Of a stretch of 64,000 nt of DNA, positions 43,189 to 52,804 are shown in pieces (the first letter of the stretch is position 1; each line of letters opens with the position of its first letter). The translations under genes and the position numbers were made by a program. The stretch spans positions 1 through 64,000 of the forward strand of contig NZ_JAGIYZ010000008.1 of the NCBI RefSeq assembly GCF_017813355.1. Reading direction: 5' to 3'. Below the pieces are notes generated by a model. That model was not told where the DNA came from. It saw nothing but the letters and a program-made list of their open reading frames with translations, and did no database searches. The stretch is from Roseomonas nitratireducens. GTDB lineage: Bacteria; Pseudomonadota; Alphaproteobacteria; Acetobacterales; Acetobacteraceae.

Positions 43189-44430
43189 TCAGGGGGCGGC
43201 GAGCAGCATCCGGTTCACCCGCTCCATTTGCCGGGCGAGCGCCGCGATGTCGCGCGCGAAGGCCTCGCGGGAGACGCCGTTGGCCGCCAGCTCGTCGCCG
43301 ATCGCGCCGATGCTGCGCCGCCCGTCCACCCGCGCGAGGATCGCCGCGGCGAGGCGCGGCAGGGCCAGCGGCACCTTGAGCCCGTCGAAGGCGATGCGCA
43401 GCACGCCGTCGGGCGGGATCTGCGCAGCGACCTTCGCCCCGTCGAGCTCGCGCAGCACGGGCACGGCGGCCGGATCCTCCCAGGGCGGGGGCGGCGGGGC
43501 TTCGCCGGCGCGCACCACATAGGCGATGTGGATGCCCATGTTGCCGCAGGCGGCCTCGGCCAGCGCGGCGCGCTGCACGGCATCGAGCCCGGCGATGCGC
43601 TCGCGCAGCCTCGGGTCGGTGAAATAGGCCTCGGGGTCGTAGCGCAGCGGCTCGACCAGGCAGCGGATCTCGAGCCCCGCGGCGGCGAGCAGGGCGGCGA
43701 ATTGCGGGACGGTGAAGGCGACGTCGCGCGGGTTCAGCAGCAGGTCGTACAGCCCGGCATCGCCGCCCTGCACATGGTCCGTGATCCAGGGATTTCGGCG
43801 CAGCCAGGCGGTCTCCGGCGCCTGGCGCCAGACCCGCTTGGCGATCTCGACGCGCTGCGCCGGCGGCAGGTCGGCCGGCGCGACCAGCCGCAGCGCGTCC
43901 TGCATCATGTAGACGCCGGTCCGCCCGTGTGGCGCATAGACCATCAGCCCCAGCCCGCCCCCGGGCGCGAGGACCGAGACGAGCGCCTTCAGCCCCGCCA
44001 GCGGGTCGGGCAGGTGGTGCAGCACGCCGCAGCAATCGATGTAGTCGAAGGGGCCGAGGCCGCTGCCCGGCAGGTCGAGGATCGAGCCTTCCTCGAACAC
44101 CACGTTCGAAAGCCCGCGCGCGGCGACGCGCGCGCCCGCCACCTTGCGCGCGCCGGCGGAACGGTCGAGCCATGTCACGGTCCCGGAACGCCCCAGGTCG
44201 GTCATCTGCTGGGCGATCATAACGGTCGCGTCGCCCGACCCGCCGCCGGCGACGAGCGCGCGCAGCGGCGCCGCGGCGGGCCGGCGGGCGCCGAAGATCC
44301 AGTGGTCGACCTCCCGCAGATGGCTCGGGCTGCCGACGACGAGGCGCTTCGCCTCGTCGCGCGGGTCGCGCTGCGGATAGGGGTAGGCCTCGTATTGGGC
44401 GGCGAGGGCGGCGTCGGCGGGGTCGCTCAT
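43189..44430 (-). CDS. Class I SAM-dependent methyltransferase with C-terminal extension
   Basis: 413 residues. The methyltransferase fold spans about 50-200: motif I is ALVAGGGSGDATVM (a GxGxG variant), followed by WLDRSAGARKVAGAR, DYIDCCGVLHHLPDPLAGL and LAPGGGLGLMVYAPHGRTG. The N-terminal YEAYPYPQRDPRDEAKR is seen in several protein- or small-molecule methyltransferases. The last 100 residues (RVDGRRSIGAIGDELAANGV) look like a small winged-helix domain. The substrate is unknown. Confidence 0.8.
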   Translation of the reverse strand: MSDPADAALAAQYEAYPYPQRDPRDEAKRLVVGSPSHLREVDHWIFGARRPAAAPLRALVAGGGSGDATVMIAQQMTDLGRSGTVTWLDRSAGARKVAGARVAARGLSNVVFEEGSILDLPGSGLGPFDYIDCCGVLHHLPDPLAGLKALVSVLAPGGGLGLMVYAPHGRTGVYMMQDALRLVAPADLPPAQRVEIAKRVWRQAPETAWLRRNPWITDHVQGGDAGLYDLLLNPRDVAFTVPQFAALLAAAGLEIRCLVEPLRYDPEAYFTDPRLRERIAGLDAVQRAALAEAACGNMGIHIAYVVRAGEAPPPPPWEDPAAVPVLRELDGAKVAAQIPPDGVLRIAFDGLKVPLALPRLAAAILARVDGRRSIGAIGDELAANGVSREAFARDIAALARQMERVNRMLLAAP

Positions 44431-44513
44431 GCCGGCCTGTTACGCCGGACGCGCGCGCCGGGCCAGACGGGCGGCGGTTGCCCCGCAGGGCCGGGCTTCG
44501 TATCTAGGGTCCC

Positions 44514-45032
44514 ATGCGAGCCGTTCTCATGATTCCCGCCCTCCTCGCCCTTCTGGCCGTGCCGGCCCTGGCGCAGCAGCGACCGGCCGCGCCCGCGCAG
44601 CCGGGCCCGCGCAAGCTCGGCGACTTCCAGGACTGGACGGCGGCCGTCCACACGGAGAACGGGCAGAAGGTCTGCTACGCCTTCACCCGCGCCTCCCGCA
44701 CCGACCCGCAGCGCGACGGGGTGATCCTGACGGTGACGCATCGTGCCCAGGGGCGCGACCAGGTCGCGATCACGGCGGGCTATGCCTATCCGCGCAACGC
44801 GAATGTGACGGTCGCGATCGGCAACACCAACCTCGCCTTCTACACCAACGCCAATTCGGCCTTCGCCAATGACGGCCGCGCCGCCGTCGCCGCCTTCCGC
44901 GGCGGCGCCCAGGCGGTGGCGCGCGGTCCGCGGGCGGGCGGGCGCGGGACGGCGACGGACACCTTCAGCCTGTCTGGCTTCTCCGCCGCGCATGAGGCGA
45001 TCAGCCAGGAATGCCCGGCCTCGCGCCGATGA
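44514..45032 (+). CDS. IalB-like (invasion-associated locus B) exported protein
   Basis: 172 residues. A clear signal peptide ([20 protein letters not shown], then QQRP) is followed by an IalB-type beta domain with [20 protein letters not shown] and a late Cys (SQECPASRR) that could pair with it. The family was named from Bartonella but is widespread in free-living alphaproteobacteria with no proven role. The stop overlaps the rlmN start (ATGA). Confidence 0.82.
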   Translation: MRAVLMIPALLALLAVPALAQQRPAAPAQPGPRKLGDFQDWTAAVHTENGQKVCYAFTRASRTDPQRDGVILTVTHRAQGRDQVAITAGYAYPRNANVTVAIGNTNLAFYTNANSAFANDGRAAVAAFRGGAQAVARGPRAGGRGTATDTFSLSGFSAAHEAISQECPASRR

Positions 45033-46204
45033 CCGACGCCGCCGCGACCGACGGGCTCGCCGCGGCGGAGCGCGAGCGCATCCTCGCCAAGGCGGCGATT
45101 TTCGCACCCCCGCCGGCGACGCTGGCCGACGGGCGGCGCGACCTCGTCGGGCTGTCGCGCGACGAACTCGTCGCCGAAATGGCCGCGATCGGGGAGAAGC
45201 CCTTCCGCGCCAAGCAGCTGTGGCACTGGATCTACCACCAGGGCGCGACCGACTTCGCCGCGATGACGACGATCGCCAAGCCGATGCAGGCGAAGCTCGC
45301 CGAACGCTTCGTCGTCGGCCGGCCCGATGTCGCGACGCAGCAGGACAGCGCCGATTCGACGCGCAAATGGGTCTTCGCCTTCCGCGACGCCCAGCGGGTC
45401 GAGACGGTCTACATCCCCTCCGCCGAGGAGGATCGCGGCGCGGTCTGCATCTCGACCCAGGTCGGCTGCACCCTGTCCTGCCGCTTCTGCCACACCGGCA
45501 CGCAGAAGCTGGTGCGCAACCTCGGCGCCGCCGAGATCGTCGGCCAGTTCATGGCGGCGCGGGATTCCTACGGCGAATGGCCATCCCCCAAGGACGGCGC
45601 GCCCCGGCTGCTGTCCAACATCGTCGTGATGGGCATGGGGGAGCCGCTCTACAACTACGAGAACGTCGCCAAGGCGCTGCGCATCGTGATGGACCATGAG
45701 GGCATCGGCCTGTCGCGCCGGCGCATCACGCTGTCCACCTCCGGCGTCGTGCCGATGATGGACCGCTGCGGGACGGAACTCGGCGTCGGGCTGGCCGTCT
45801 CGCTGCACGCCGTGACGAACGAACTGCGCGACGAGATCGTGCCGCTGAACCGGAAATACCCGATCGAGGACCTTCTCGCCGCCTGCCGCCGCTATCCCGG
45901 CGCGTCCAACGCGCGGCGCATCACCTTCGAATACGTCATGCTGCGCGGCGTGAACGACAGCGAGGCCGAGGCGCGCGAGCTGGTGCGCCTGATCCGCGGC
46001 ATCCCGGCCAAGGTGAACCTGATCCCGTTCAACCCCTGGCCGGGCAGCCCGTACAAGACCTCGACCAGCGAGGCGATCCAGCGCTTCGCGCAGATCGTGA
46101 ACGATGCCGGCTATGCGAGCCCGATCCGCCGGCCGCGCGGGCGGGACATCCTTGCCGCCTGCGGCCAGCTCAAGACCGAGAGCGAGCGGCAGCGCCGCGC
46201 CTAG
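45029..46204 (+). CDS. rlmN: 23S rRNA/tRNA adenine-C2 methyltransferase
   Basis: 391 residues. The radical-SAM motif [14 protein letters not shown] is near residues 145-158, with [32 protein letters not shown] and the C-terminal ILAACGQLK carrying the second catalytic Cys. RlmN makes m2A2503 in 23S rRNA and m2A37 in some tRNAs using two SAM and a methyl-Cys intermediate. The ATG at 45029 overlaps the IalB-like stop; six upstream codons are also open but less likely. It is followed by a convergent signalling gene. Confidence 0.96.
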   Translation: MTDAAATDGLAAAERERILAKAAIFAPPPATLADGRRDLVGLSRDELVAEMAAIGEKPFRAKQLWHWIYHQGATDFAAMTTIAKPMQAKLAERFVVGRPDVATQQDSADSTRKWVFAFRDAQRVETVYIPSAEEDRGAVCISTQVGCTLSCRFCHTGTQKLVRNLGAAEIVGQFMAARDSYGEWPSPKDGAPRLLSNIVVMGMGEPLYNYENVAKALRIVMDHEGIGLSRRRITLSTSGVVPMMDRCGTELGVGLAVSLHAVTNELRDEIVPLNRKYPIEDLLAACRRYPGASNARRITFEYVMLRGVNDSEAEARELVRLIRGIPAKVNLIPFNPWPGSPYKTSTSEAIQRFAQIVNDAGYASPIRRPRGRDILAACGQLKTESERQRRA

Positions 46205-46246
46205 CGCGGCATCCGGCCAGCCGGACGCGGCCGGGCGGACACTGCT

Positions 46247-47998
46247 TCAGCGCGGCGTGGCGGCGGCGATCCGGGCCGTCGCTGCATCGGCCGACATCGG
46301 CCGCGCCACGCCGTAGCCCTGCACCGCGTAGACGCCGGCCGTCGCGGCGAGCGCGAGCTGCCCGGCGGTCTCGATCCCTTCCGCCACGATGTCGAGGCCG
46401 AGGCCCTGCACCGCCTGGATCAGGCGCGTGAAGAAGGCCGCGCCGCGCGCATCCTCGGCCCCGGCGGGCAGCAGGCTGCGGTCGAACTTCACGATGTCCG
46501 CGGGCAGGCTGCGCAGCGTCGACAGCGAGGTATAGCCCGAGCCGAAATCGTCGAGCGCGACGCGCAGGCCCCGCCCGCGCAGCGCGGTCAGGATCCCGGG
46601 CGCGCCGGCGCCGGCCGCGACCGTCTCCGTCACCTCGATCACCAGCGCCTGGGGCGGGAGGTCCGCGCCATCCAGCGCGCCGAGGACGAGCGCCGTCACG
46701 TCGGCTTCCTGCAACTGCCGGCCGGACAGGTTGACCGAGACATAGGGCGCGTCAGGGGTGCCGCTGCGCCAGCGCGCGGCCTGCGCCGCCGCGGCCTCCA
46801 GCGCCCAGACGCCGATGTCGAGGATCGCCCCGCTCTCCTCGGCGGCGGGGATGAATTCCCCCGGGCCGATCGGGCCGAGCACGGGATGCGTCCAGCGCAT
46901 CAGCGCCTCGAAGCCGAGCAGCGCCGACAGGTCGGGCGTCATCAGCGGCTGGTACATCAGGGACAGGTGCCCCGCGGCCGCGGCGGCCGGCAGGTCCTGC
47001 GTCACGCGCAGGCGGCGCGCGGCGTCGCTGTGCATGCGCGCGGAATAGGTGACGAGCCGCCCGCTGCCCTGCCGCCCGGCCTCGGCCGTGGCGACCTGGG
47101 CGCAGACATCGAGCGGCGCGGTGCCCGCGCCCTCGCGCGTCGCGAGCCCGACCGAGGCGGTGAGCGCGAGCGCCTGGTCGCCGGCGCGCATCGGCTCCGT
47201 CGTCGCGGCGAGCAGCGCGCGGCCGACCGCCTCGGCCTCCAGCGCCGAGGCGCCGTCGAGCAGCACGGCGAAATGCGCCGCGTCGTGCAGCGCATAGAGT
47301 CTTTCGCGCCCGGCCACGGCGGCGAAGCGGCTGGCCGCGTCGGCGAGCAGCCGGTCGTGCAGCGCGCGCCAGCCCGCATCCGTCACCACATGCAGGCCGT
47401 CGAGCCGGATCATGAGCAGCGCGACGCGCATGTCGCCCAGCCCGACGATCGCTTCCTGCAGCGCCTGCACGTTGGGCAGGCCGGTCACCTGGTCGCGCCG
47501 CCGCATCCGCGCCGTCTCGGCTTCCGCCTTCATCAGCCTTGCGCGGGTGAGCTGCGCGTCCTGGTGCCCCTTGCGTTCCGCCGCGGCGGAATCCGCCGCG
47601 CGGGTGACGATGAGCACGAGGTCGTCGAGCGAGAAGGGCTTGCGCAGGTAGTCGAAGGCGCCGGCGCGCAGCGCCGCCGAGGCGTCGTCGAGCGTCGACT
47701 GGCCGGTCATGATGACGACGCGCCGCGCCGTCTCGGGCCGCGCCTCGGCCACCAGGCGGCTCGCGAAGGAGAAGCCGTCGCTGCCCGGCATGCGGACGTC
47801 GGTGACGATGACGCCGATCTCGGGCGAGGCGGCGAGCAGGCGCAGCGCCTCCTCCGCCGAGCCGGCGATGCGCGTGGGCAGCCCTGCCTCGGCCAGGCCG
47901 TCGGCGAGTTCCTCGGCGAGATCCCGCTCGTCGTCGACGACCAGGACCGAGAGCGCCGCCGGGGCCGGGTCGGCCGCCGGAAGGCGCGCGGCCGTCAT
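46247..47998 (-). CDS. Response regulator with degenerate GGDEF and EAL domains
   Basis: 583 residues. A receiver domain (phospho-acceptor Asp67 in IVTDVRMPG) is followed by a GGDEF-like domain in which the GGDEF loop is replaced (LHDAAHFAVLLDG), so it should not make c-di-GMP. The EAL domain has GFEALMRWTHP, VSVNLSGRQLQ, ALDDFGSGYTSL, VKFDRSLL and AEGIETAGQ, the residues expected in active phosphodiesterases. It probably hydrolyses c-di-GMP under control of a phosphorelay. Its start overlaps the stop of the single-domain regulator upstream (ATGA). Confidence 0.9.
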   Translation of the reverse strand: MTAARLPAADPAPAALSVLVVDDERDLAEELADGLAEAGLPTRIAGSAEEALRLLAASPEIGVIVTDVRMPGSDGFSFASRLVAEARPETARRVVIMTGQSTLDDASAALRAGAFDYLRKPFSLDDLVLIVTRAADSAAAERKGHQDAQLTRARLMKAEAETARMRRRDQVTGLPNVQALQEAIVGLGDMRVALLMIRLDGLHVVTDAGWRALHDRLLADAASRFAAVAGRERLYALHDAAHFAVLLDGASALEAEAVGRALLAATTEPMRAGDQALALTASVGLATREGAGTAPLDVCAQVATAEAGRQGSGRLVTYSARMHSDAARRLRVTQDLPAAAAAGHLSLMYQPLMTPDLSALLGFEALMRWTHPVLGPIGPGEFIPAAEESGAILDIGVWALEAAAAQAARWRSGTPDAPYVSVNLSGRQLQEADVTALVLGALDGADLPPQALVIEVTETVAAGAGAPGILTALRGRGLRVALDDFGSGYTSLSTLRSLPADIVKFDRSLLPAGAEDARGAAFFTRLIQAVQGLGLDIVAEGIETAGQLALAATAGVYAVQGYGVARPMSADAATARIAAATPR

Positions 47999-48432
47999 GC
48001 GCCTGTGGCCATGCGCGCCGCGGCCCGTGCATGCGCGGATTCCAGCGGCTCGATCAGCTCGTTCCAGCGGAACGGCTTGCGCACGACGCAGACGCGGTCG
48101 CAGGGCAGGGCCTGCGCGATCTCCCGCGGCACACCGTGGCCGGTGACGAGGATGACCTCCGGCCGGCGCGTCTCATCCGTCATGGCGAGAATGTCGCGCG
48201 CGAGCGCGACGCCGTCCATGCCGGGCATGCGGATGTCGGTCACGACGACGCCGAAGCGCCCGGGGGCCAGTTCGATCCGGTCGAGCGCCGCGCGGCCGCT
48301 CGTGACCACCTCGACGACATAGCCGTCCGAGCGCAGGCCGTCCGCGATCTCGAGGGCGACTTCCTCCTCGTCATCGACGATCAGAATCGCCAGGGGAGCG
48401 GGGGCGGGTGTCCCGGCGCCGGTCTCGCTCAT
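47995..48432 (-). CDS. Single-domain response regulator
   Basis: 145 residues. One receiver domain with acidic pocket VDDEEE, Asp66 in VVVTDIRMPGMDG, the switch residue T in ILVTGHG and Lys in VRKPFRWNEL. There is no output domain, so it acts as a phosphate shuttle or through protein contacts. It is coupled by a 4-bp overlap to the EAL regulator. The kinase is probably the one at 49.5 kb, divergent from this pair. Confidence 0.9.
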   Translation of the reverse strand: MSETGAGTPAPAPLAILIVDDEEEVALEIADGLRSDGYVVEVVTSGRAALDRIELAPGRFGVVVTDIRMPGMDGVALARDILAMTDETRRPEVILVTGHGVPREIAQALPCDRVCVVRKPFRWNELIEPLESAHARAAARMATGA

Positions 48433-48616
48433 GCCATCTCCACAACGGGGGCGGGCTTGTGCCCGCCATGCCCAACGCTCGCCGCCCCCGGCGGGGCGAA
48501 CGGATAGGCAAGGGGCGCGAAAGGTTCACCTGTCGAATTGTCGGCTTTTGTCATATTCTTGCGTGCGGTCACCGGTTCCGGCGCATTCGGCCGGACCGTG
48601 TCGAAACTTTCCATGA

Positions 48617-49363
48617 ATGGTTGCTATGCTAAGCGACCCTGATTGCACGGAGCGCGAGCAAGCCTTGAACGGAGCCGAGAGCGCCGGCCGGGTCATCCTG
48701 GTGGTCGAGGATGACCTCGATCTGGCGCGGGAAATCGCCGACACGCTGTCGGATTACGGGATGCGTCCGGTGGTCGCCACGACCTGGGACGCGGCCCTGG
48801 CGGAACTCGCCGCGGGCAAGCCGGACCTCGTGCTGCTGGACCAGCGGCTCGGCACGGTCGACACCGTGCCGCTGCTGCCGCGCCTCAGGGCGCTCACCGC
48901 CGCGCCGGTGCTGTTCCTGACCGGCAACCGGGCCGAGGCCGACCGCATCGTCGCGCTCGAGATCGGCGCCGACGACTTCCTGCTGAAGCCGACCTCGGGG
49001 CGGGAACTCGTGGCGCGCATCCGCGCCCATCTGCGCCGCGCCGGCGCCGCCCCGGAAGCCGCCACGCCCGCCGAATGGCGGCTCAACATCGGGGAACGCC
49101 GCCTTACGCGCCCGGATGGCAGCGAGGTGCCGCTGACCGCGGCCGAGTTCGACCTCGTCGCGGTGCTGGCCGAACATGCCGGCCGCGCGCTCGACCGCGA
49201 CGAGCTGACGCAGCGCGTGCTGGGCCGCCCCTGGCGCCCGGACGACCGCGCGCTCGACAACCTCGTCCTGCATGTCCGCCAGAAGCTCGGTCCGGGCTGT
49301 GAGCGCACGATCGCGACGGTGCGCAACCGCGGCTACGTCTTCACCGCCTTCCCCAAGGCCTGA
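48617..49363 (+). CDS. OmpR/PhoB-family response regulator
   Basis: 248 residues. The receiver domain has EDD pocket residues 31-33 and Asp75 in LVLLDQRLG; the winged helix has LTAAEFDLVAVLAEHAGRAL and VRQKLGPGCERTIATVRNRG with the usual RGYVF end. It is a DNA-binding regulator. The start is uncertain: ATG at 48617 or 48626 both fit and neither has a strong ribosome site. The sensor kinase follows after 111 bp on the same strand. Confidence 0.9.
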   Translation: MVAMLSDPDCTEREQALNGAESAGRVILVVEDDLDLAREIADTLSDYGMRPVVATTWDAALAELAAGKPDLVLLDQRLGTVDTVPLLPRLRALTAAPVLFLTGNRAEADRIVALEIGADDFLLKPTSGRELVARIRAHLRRAGAAPEAATPAEWRLNIGERRLTRPDGSEVPLTAAEFDLVAVLAEHAGRALDRDELTQRVLGRPWRPDDRALDNLVLHVRQKLGPGCERTIATVRNRGYVFTAFPKA

Positions 49364-49474
49364 CGGGCCGCGCGCCGGTGTCCCCGGGCGACAATCCACG
49401 ACAGGCGGCGACACGTCGCCCCGCGCCGGACGTGGTATCGCGACAGGCCATGGCATGGCGATCGGACACCTCGC

Positions 49475-51601
49475 ATGACCGATGACCCCAACGGCCCGGT
49501 CGCGGCGGCCGCGCGCGCCGCTCCGATGCAGTGGCTGCAGCGGCAGGGCGCCTTCATCCTGCTGCTGCTCGCACTCACCGCGCTGGCGGTGGCGGTCAGC
49601 GAATCCCTCGTCGCCGGCGTTCGCGCGCGCAGCGACAGCGAGGCGCGCGCCCGCGCCGAGGTCGCCGCCGGCGTCGCGCAGCAGGTCGTGATCCGCCGCA
49701 TCGAGGCGGCCGACGTGCTGCATCGCCTCGCCCAGGCCTGGTTCACGCTGCGCGAGCGGGGCAACATCGAGGGCGCGGCCGCGCTCGAGGACCACATCGC
49801 CGCCACCGCCAATTCGGGCAGCTTCGGCTTCGTGCAGGTGGCGCTGATCGGCGCCGATGGCTGGATGGACTGGTCCAGCATCTCCCGCCGCGAGTCGCGC
49901 GTCTATCTCGGGGACCGGGAGCATTTCCTCGTCCACGCGCGGGGCATGCAGGACATGTTCGTCAGCGCCCCGGTGCTGGGGCGCGTGTCGAACCGCTGGA
50001 CCATCCAGCTGACCAAGCCGATGCGCGACGAGGCCGGGCGCTTCGGCGGCGTGGTCGTCGTCTCCCTCGACCTCTACAGCCTGTCGGAAGCGCTGTCGGA
50101 ACTGACGCCGACGCCGGGCGACGCGGCCCTGCTGCTGCGCGGCGAGACCACCATCGCCGCGCACAGCGAGACGCCGCAGGCCTCGATCGGCCAGGATCTC
50201 GCCACCAGCGATCCGCTGCGGCGGCTCATTCCCACCCGGCCGACGGGGTCCTTCACGCGGCGGGACGAAGGGCGCGTCGAATCCTTCGTCGGCTGGCGGC
50301 GCCTGCCGGGGACGAACCTCGCCGTCGTCGCGATGCTGGACGGCAACGCGGTGGAGGGCGCAGTATCGACGCTCATCACCTCCACCCGCATGGTCGCCTT
50401 CGCCGTGGTGCTTGCCGTGCTCGCCGGCGGCATCGTGCTGATCCTGGCGCGCGAACGCCGCGCCGCGCGGCAGGAAGTCGACAGGGTCGAGGCGGAGCGC
50501 CGCCTGTCCGACGAGGCGCACCGCCTGTTCGAGCGCCGCGTGGCGGCGCTGCCCGCGGTGGTCTTCGGCGGCCGCGTCGACCTGGAGGGTGGCTTCACGC
50601 TGACCCATGTCAGCGAAAGCCTCGAGCGCATCACCGGCTGGCGGCGCGACCAGCTGGGCGACCGGCAGCCATGGGCGCACCTGGCCGAGGACATGCCGGT
50701 CGAGGACCACGGCGCCTTCAAGCGCCAGGCCGTCGCCAACGGCCAGGGCACGCGGGAGTTCCGTGCGCGCCGGCCGGATGGCACCGTGGTGATGCTGCGC
50801 GAGCACCTGCGCGTCGTCGAGGCCATGCCCGACGGATCGACCGAGGTGGTCGGCTACCTGCGCGACATCACCGCCGAACGCGACATAGAACTGAAGGCGC
50901 AGGCCGCGGGCCGGCTGGCGACGCTGGGCGAGATGGCGGCGGGCCTCGCGCATGAGCTCAACCAGCCGCTCGCGGTCATGTCGCTCGCCGCCGACAACGC
51001 CGCGCGCGCGCTGCAGCGGCGCGGGGTGGACGCGCTGCCGGAAGTCCTGCAGCGGCTCGACCGCATCGGCGTGCAGGGGCGCCGGGCGCGCGACATCGTC
51101 GACCACCTGCGCGTCTTCGGCCGGCCGCAGGAGGAAGGGGATCCCGAACCCGTCAGCCTCGCTGACGCGGTCGAGGGCGCGATGGTGCTGACCCGCGCGG
51201 CGCTGCGCGAGGCCGCGATCGAGGTGACGATCGACCTTCCCGCGGACCTGCCGCCGGTGATGGGCCGCCTGATCGCCTTCGAGCAGGCGATCGTGAACCT
51301 GCTGCTCAACGCGCGCGACGCCATCCACGACCACGCCAAGGAGCCGGGCAGCATCCGCATCGTCGGGCGGGTCGAGGAACCCGGCGTCGTCCTGCGGATC
51401 ATCGACAATGGCGGCGGCATCCCCGAGGCGGTGATGTACCGCCTGTTCGAGCCCTTCTTCACGACCAAGCCGCCGGGCAAGGGCACCGGGCTCGGCCTGC
51501 CGATCTGCCATGCCGCGATGCGCGCCGTGGGCGGCGACATCGAGGCGGCGAACCTCGATGGCGGGGCGTGCTTCACGCTGCGCTTCCGCCCCGCGGCCTG
51601 A
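49475..51601 (+). CDS. Membrane sensor histidine kinase (dCache-PAS-HisKA-HATPase)
   Basis: 708 residues. TM1 is near 26-46, then an extracytoplasmic double-Cache-like sensor (about 50-300; FVQVALIGADGWMDWSS, RESRVYLGDREHFLVH), TM2 near 304-326 and a PAS domain (about 345-470). The H-box is GLAHELNQPLAVMSLAADNA. The ATPase has NLLLNARDAIHD, DNGGGIPEAV and FEPFFTTKPPGKGTGLGLPI. It resembles the DctB/FixL class of kinases. It should phosphorylate the OmpR-type regulator and perhaps the two divergent receivers. Confidence 0.92.
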   Translation: MTDDPNGPVAAAARAAPMQWLQRQGAFILLLLALTALAVAVSESLVAGVRARSDSEARARAEVAAGVAQQVVIRRIEAADVLHRLAQAWFTLRERGNIEGAAALEDHIAATANSGSFGFVQVALIGADGWMDWSSISRRESRVYLGDREHFLVHARGMQDMFVSAPVLGRVSNRWTIQLTKPMRDEAGRFGGVVVVSLDLYSLSEALSELTPTPGDAALLLRGETTIAAHSETPQASIGQDLATSDPLRRLIPTRPTGSFTRRDEGRVESFVGWRRLPGTNLAVVAMLDGNAVEGAVSTLITSTRMVAFAVVLAVLAGGIVLILARERRAARQEVDRVEAERRLSDEAHRLFERRVAALPAVVFGGRVDLEGGFTLTHVSESLERITGWRRDQLGDRQPWAHLAEDMPVEDHGAFKRQAVANGQGTREFRARRPDGTVVMLREHLRVVEAMPDGSTEVVGYLRDITAERDIELKAQAAGRLATLGEMAAGLAHELNQPLAVMSLAADNAARALQRRGVDALPEVLQRLDRIGVQGRRARDIVDHLRVFGRPQEEGDPEPVSLADAVEGAMVLTRAALREAAIEVTIDLPADLPPVMGRLIAFEQAIVNLLLNARDAIHDHAKEPGSIRIVGRVEEPGVVLRIIDNGGGIPEAVMYRLFEPFFTTKPPGKGTGLGLPICHAAMRAVGGDIEAANLDGGACFTLRFRPAA

Positions 51602-51743
51602 CGCGGGGCGCGAAAGTCGCGCGACATCGCCGACACTTCGAGAGGTTTCGCGACTGGTTGTTCTGCGCCCGGTAAGGGATTTTCCGCCCGTCGAGGCCGG
51701 CGCCGCAGCGCGCCGGTCCATCCTGAAAAGCGGACGATCCTTC

Positions 51744-51959
51744 ATGCCCTACGACGCCATCGACTTCCCCGCCGCACGCGATGCCTCCGACCTGCGCCCG
51801 CTGCCGAGCGCGGCCGGGATCGTCGATTGCCTGCGCCTGCTCGAGCAGGAGGCCGGGCTGCTCGGCCTCGACGTCGCGCAGCGCCTGCTCGGCGCCGTCG
51901 CCGTCGCGGTGATGGACGAGGCGCTCTCGCGCCACGCGGGGCCCTCGCTCGCGGCCTGA
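51744..51959 (+). CDS. Small hypothetical protein
   Basis: 71 residues: MPYDAIDFPAARDASDLRPL, then SAAGIVDCLRLLEQEAGLLG and a helical C-terminus ending HAGPSLAA. It is probably a small all-helical cytoplasmic protein. The composition fits the genome and it is bounded by real genes, but no family is recognised and the ribosome site is weak (AAAAGCGGA). It lies 140 bp after the kinase and could be an accessory to it. Confidence 0.5.
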   Translation: MPYDAIDFPAARDASDLRPLPSAAGIVDCLRLLEQEAGLLGLDVAQRLLGAVAVAVMDEALSRHAGPSLAA

Positions 51960-52030
51960 CCTTTCCCGCATCCCCGCCGACCGGACGCTGCCGTAGGATG
52001 CGCCCGGACGACGGCTGAGGAGCGGGCGGG

Positions 52031-52804
52031 ATGCGGCTTGCGGACAAGGTCGCGATCGTGACCGGCGGTGCCTCGGGCATCGGCCGTGCGATCGCGCGGC
52101 TCTTCGCGCGCGAAGGCGCGAAGGTGGTGATCGGCGACCTGACGGAGGCGGTGCGCGAAGGCGGCGCCCCCACCGCCCAGGTGATCGCCGGGGACGGCGG
52201 CACGGCGCGCTTCCGTATCTGCGACGTCGCCCGCAAGGCCGATGTCGATGCGCTGGTCGCCGCGGCGGTCGCGGAATTCGGCCGGCTCGACATCATGGTC
52301 AACAACGCCGCGACGCTCGGCGCCGGCACCGGGCTGCTCGAGACCACGGAGCAGGACTGGGACCACGTCATGGCGGTCAACGCCAAGGGCGTCTTCCTCG
52401 GCTGCCAGGCGGCGGTGCGGCAGTTCCTGACCCAGCCGGTGGTGGACGAGGCGCGCGGGCGGATCGTCAACATCTCCTCCCAGCACGGCATGGTCGCCGC
52501 ACCGGGCAAGATCGCCTACGGCACCGGCAAGGCGGCGGTGGTCTACCTGACGCGCCAGATCGCGGTGGACCACGCGAAGGACCACATCATCTGCAACGCG
52601 GTGGCGCCGGGGCGGATCCTGACCGGCAAGCCGCTCGGCGGGCCGGGTTCGGACCCGCTGGAGTATTCGCGCATGCGCACGCCGATGCCGCGGCTCGGCC
52701 GGCCGGACGACGTGGCGCGCGCGGCGCTGTTCCTCGCCAGCGCGGAAGCGACCTACGTGACCGGCCACAACCTCATGGTCGATGGCGGCTGGATGGCCTA
52801 CTGA
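52031..52804 (+). CDS. Short-chain dehydrogenase/reductase (SDR)
   Basis: 257 residues, classical SDR. Cofactor motif TGGASGIG (residues 11-18) with Asp at the end of strand 2 (VVIGDLTEA) suggests NAD(H) preference. NNAAT near residue 93, the catalytic SSQHG Ser and YGTGK Tyr/Lys (near 162-166), and a C-terminal TGHNLMVDGGWMAY complete the family pattern. The substrate is unknown. The stop overlaps the end of the convergent Rrf2 gene by a few bases. Confidence 0.92.
   Translation: MRLADKVAIVTGGASGIGRAIARLFAREGAKVVIGDLTEAVREGGAPTAQVIAGDGGTARFRICDVARKADVDALVAAAVAEFGRLDIMVNNAATLGAGTGLLETTEQDWDHVMAVNAKGVFLGCQAAVRQFLTQPVVDEARGRIVNISSQHGMVAAPGKIAYGTGKAAVVYLTRQIAVDHAKDHIICNAVAPGRILTGKPLGGPGSDPLEYSRMRTPMPRLGRPDDVARAALFLASAEATYVTGHNLMVDGGWMAY

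Noticed and set aside
40699-44532. 1,277-codon plus-strand frame spanning PBP, Bug and methyltransferase genes
   Set aside because: It crosses several genuine genes on both strands and is Arg/Gly-rich without any motif; a GC-frame artefact.
48629-51745. 1,038-codon minus-strand frame opposite the regulator and kinase
   Set aside because: No domains; the plus-strand receiver, HisKA and HATPase motifs are unambiguous.
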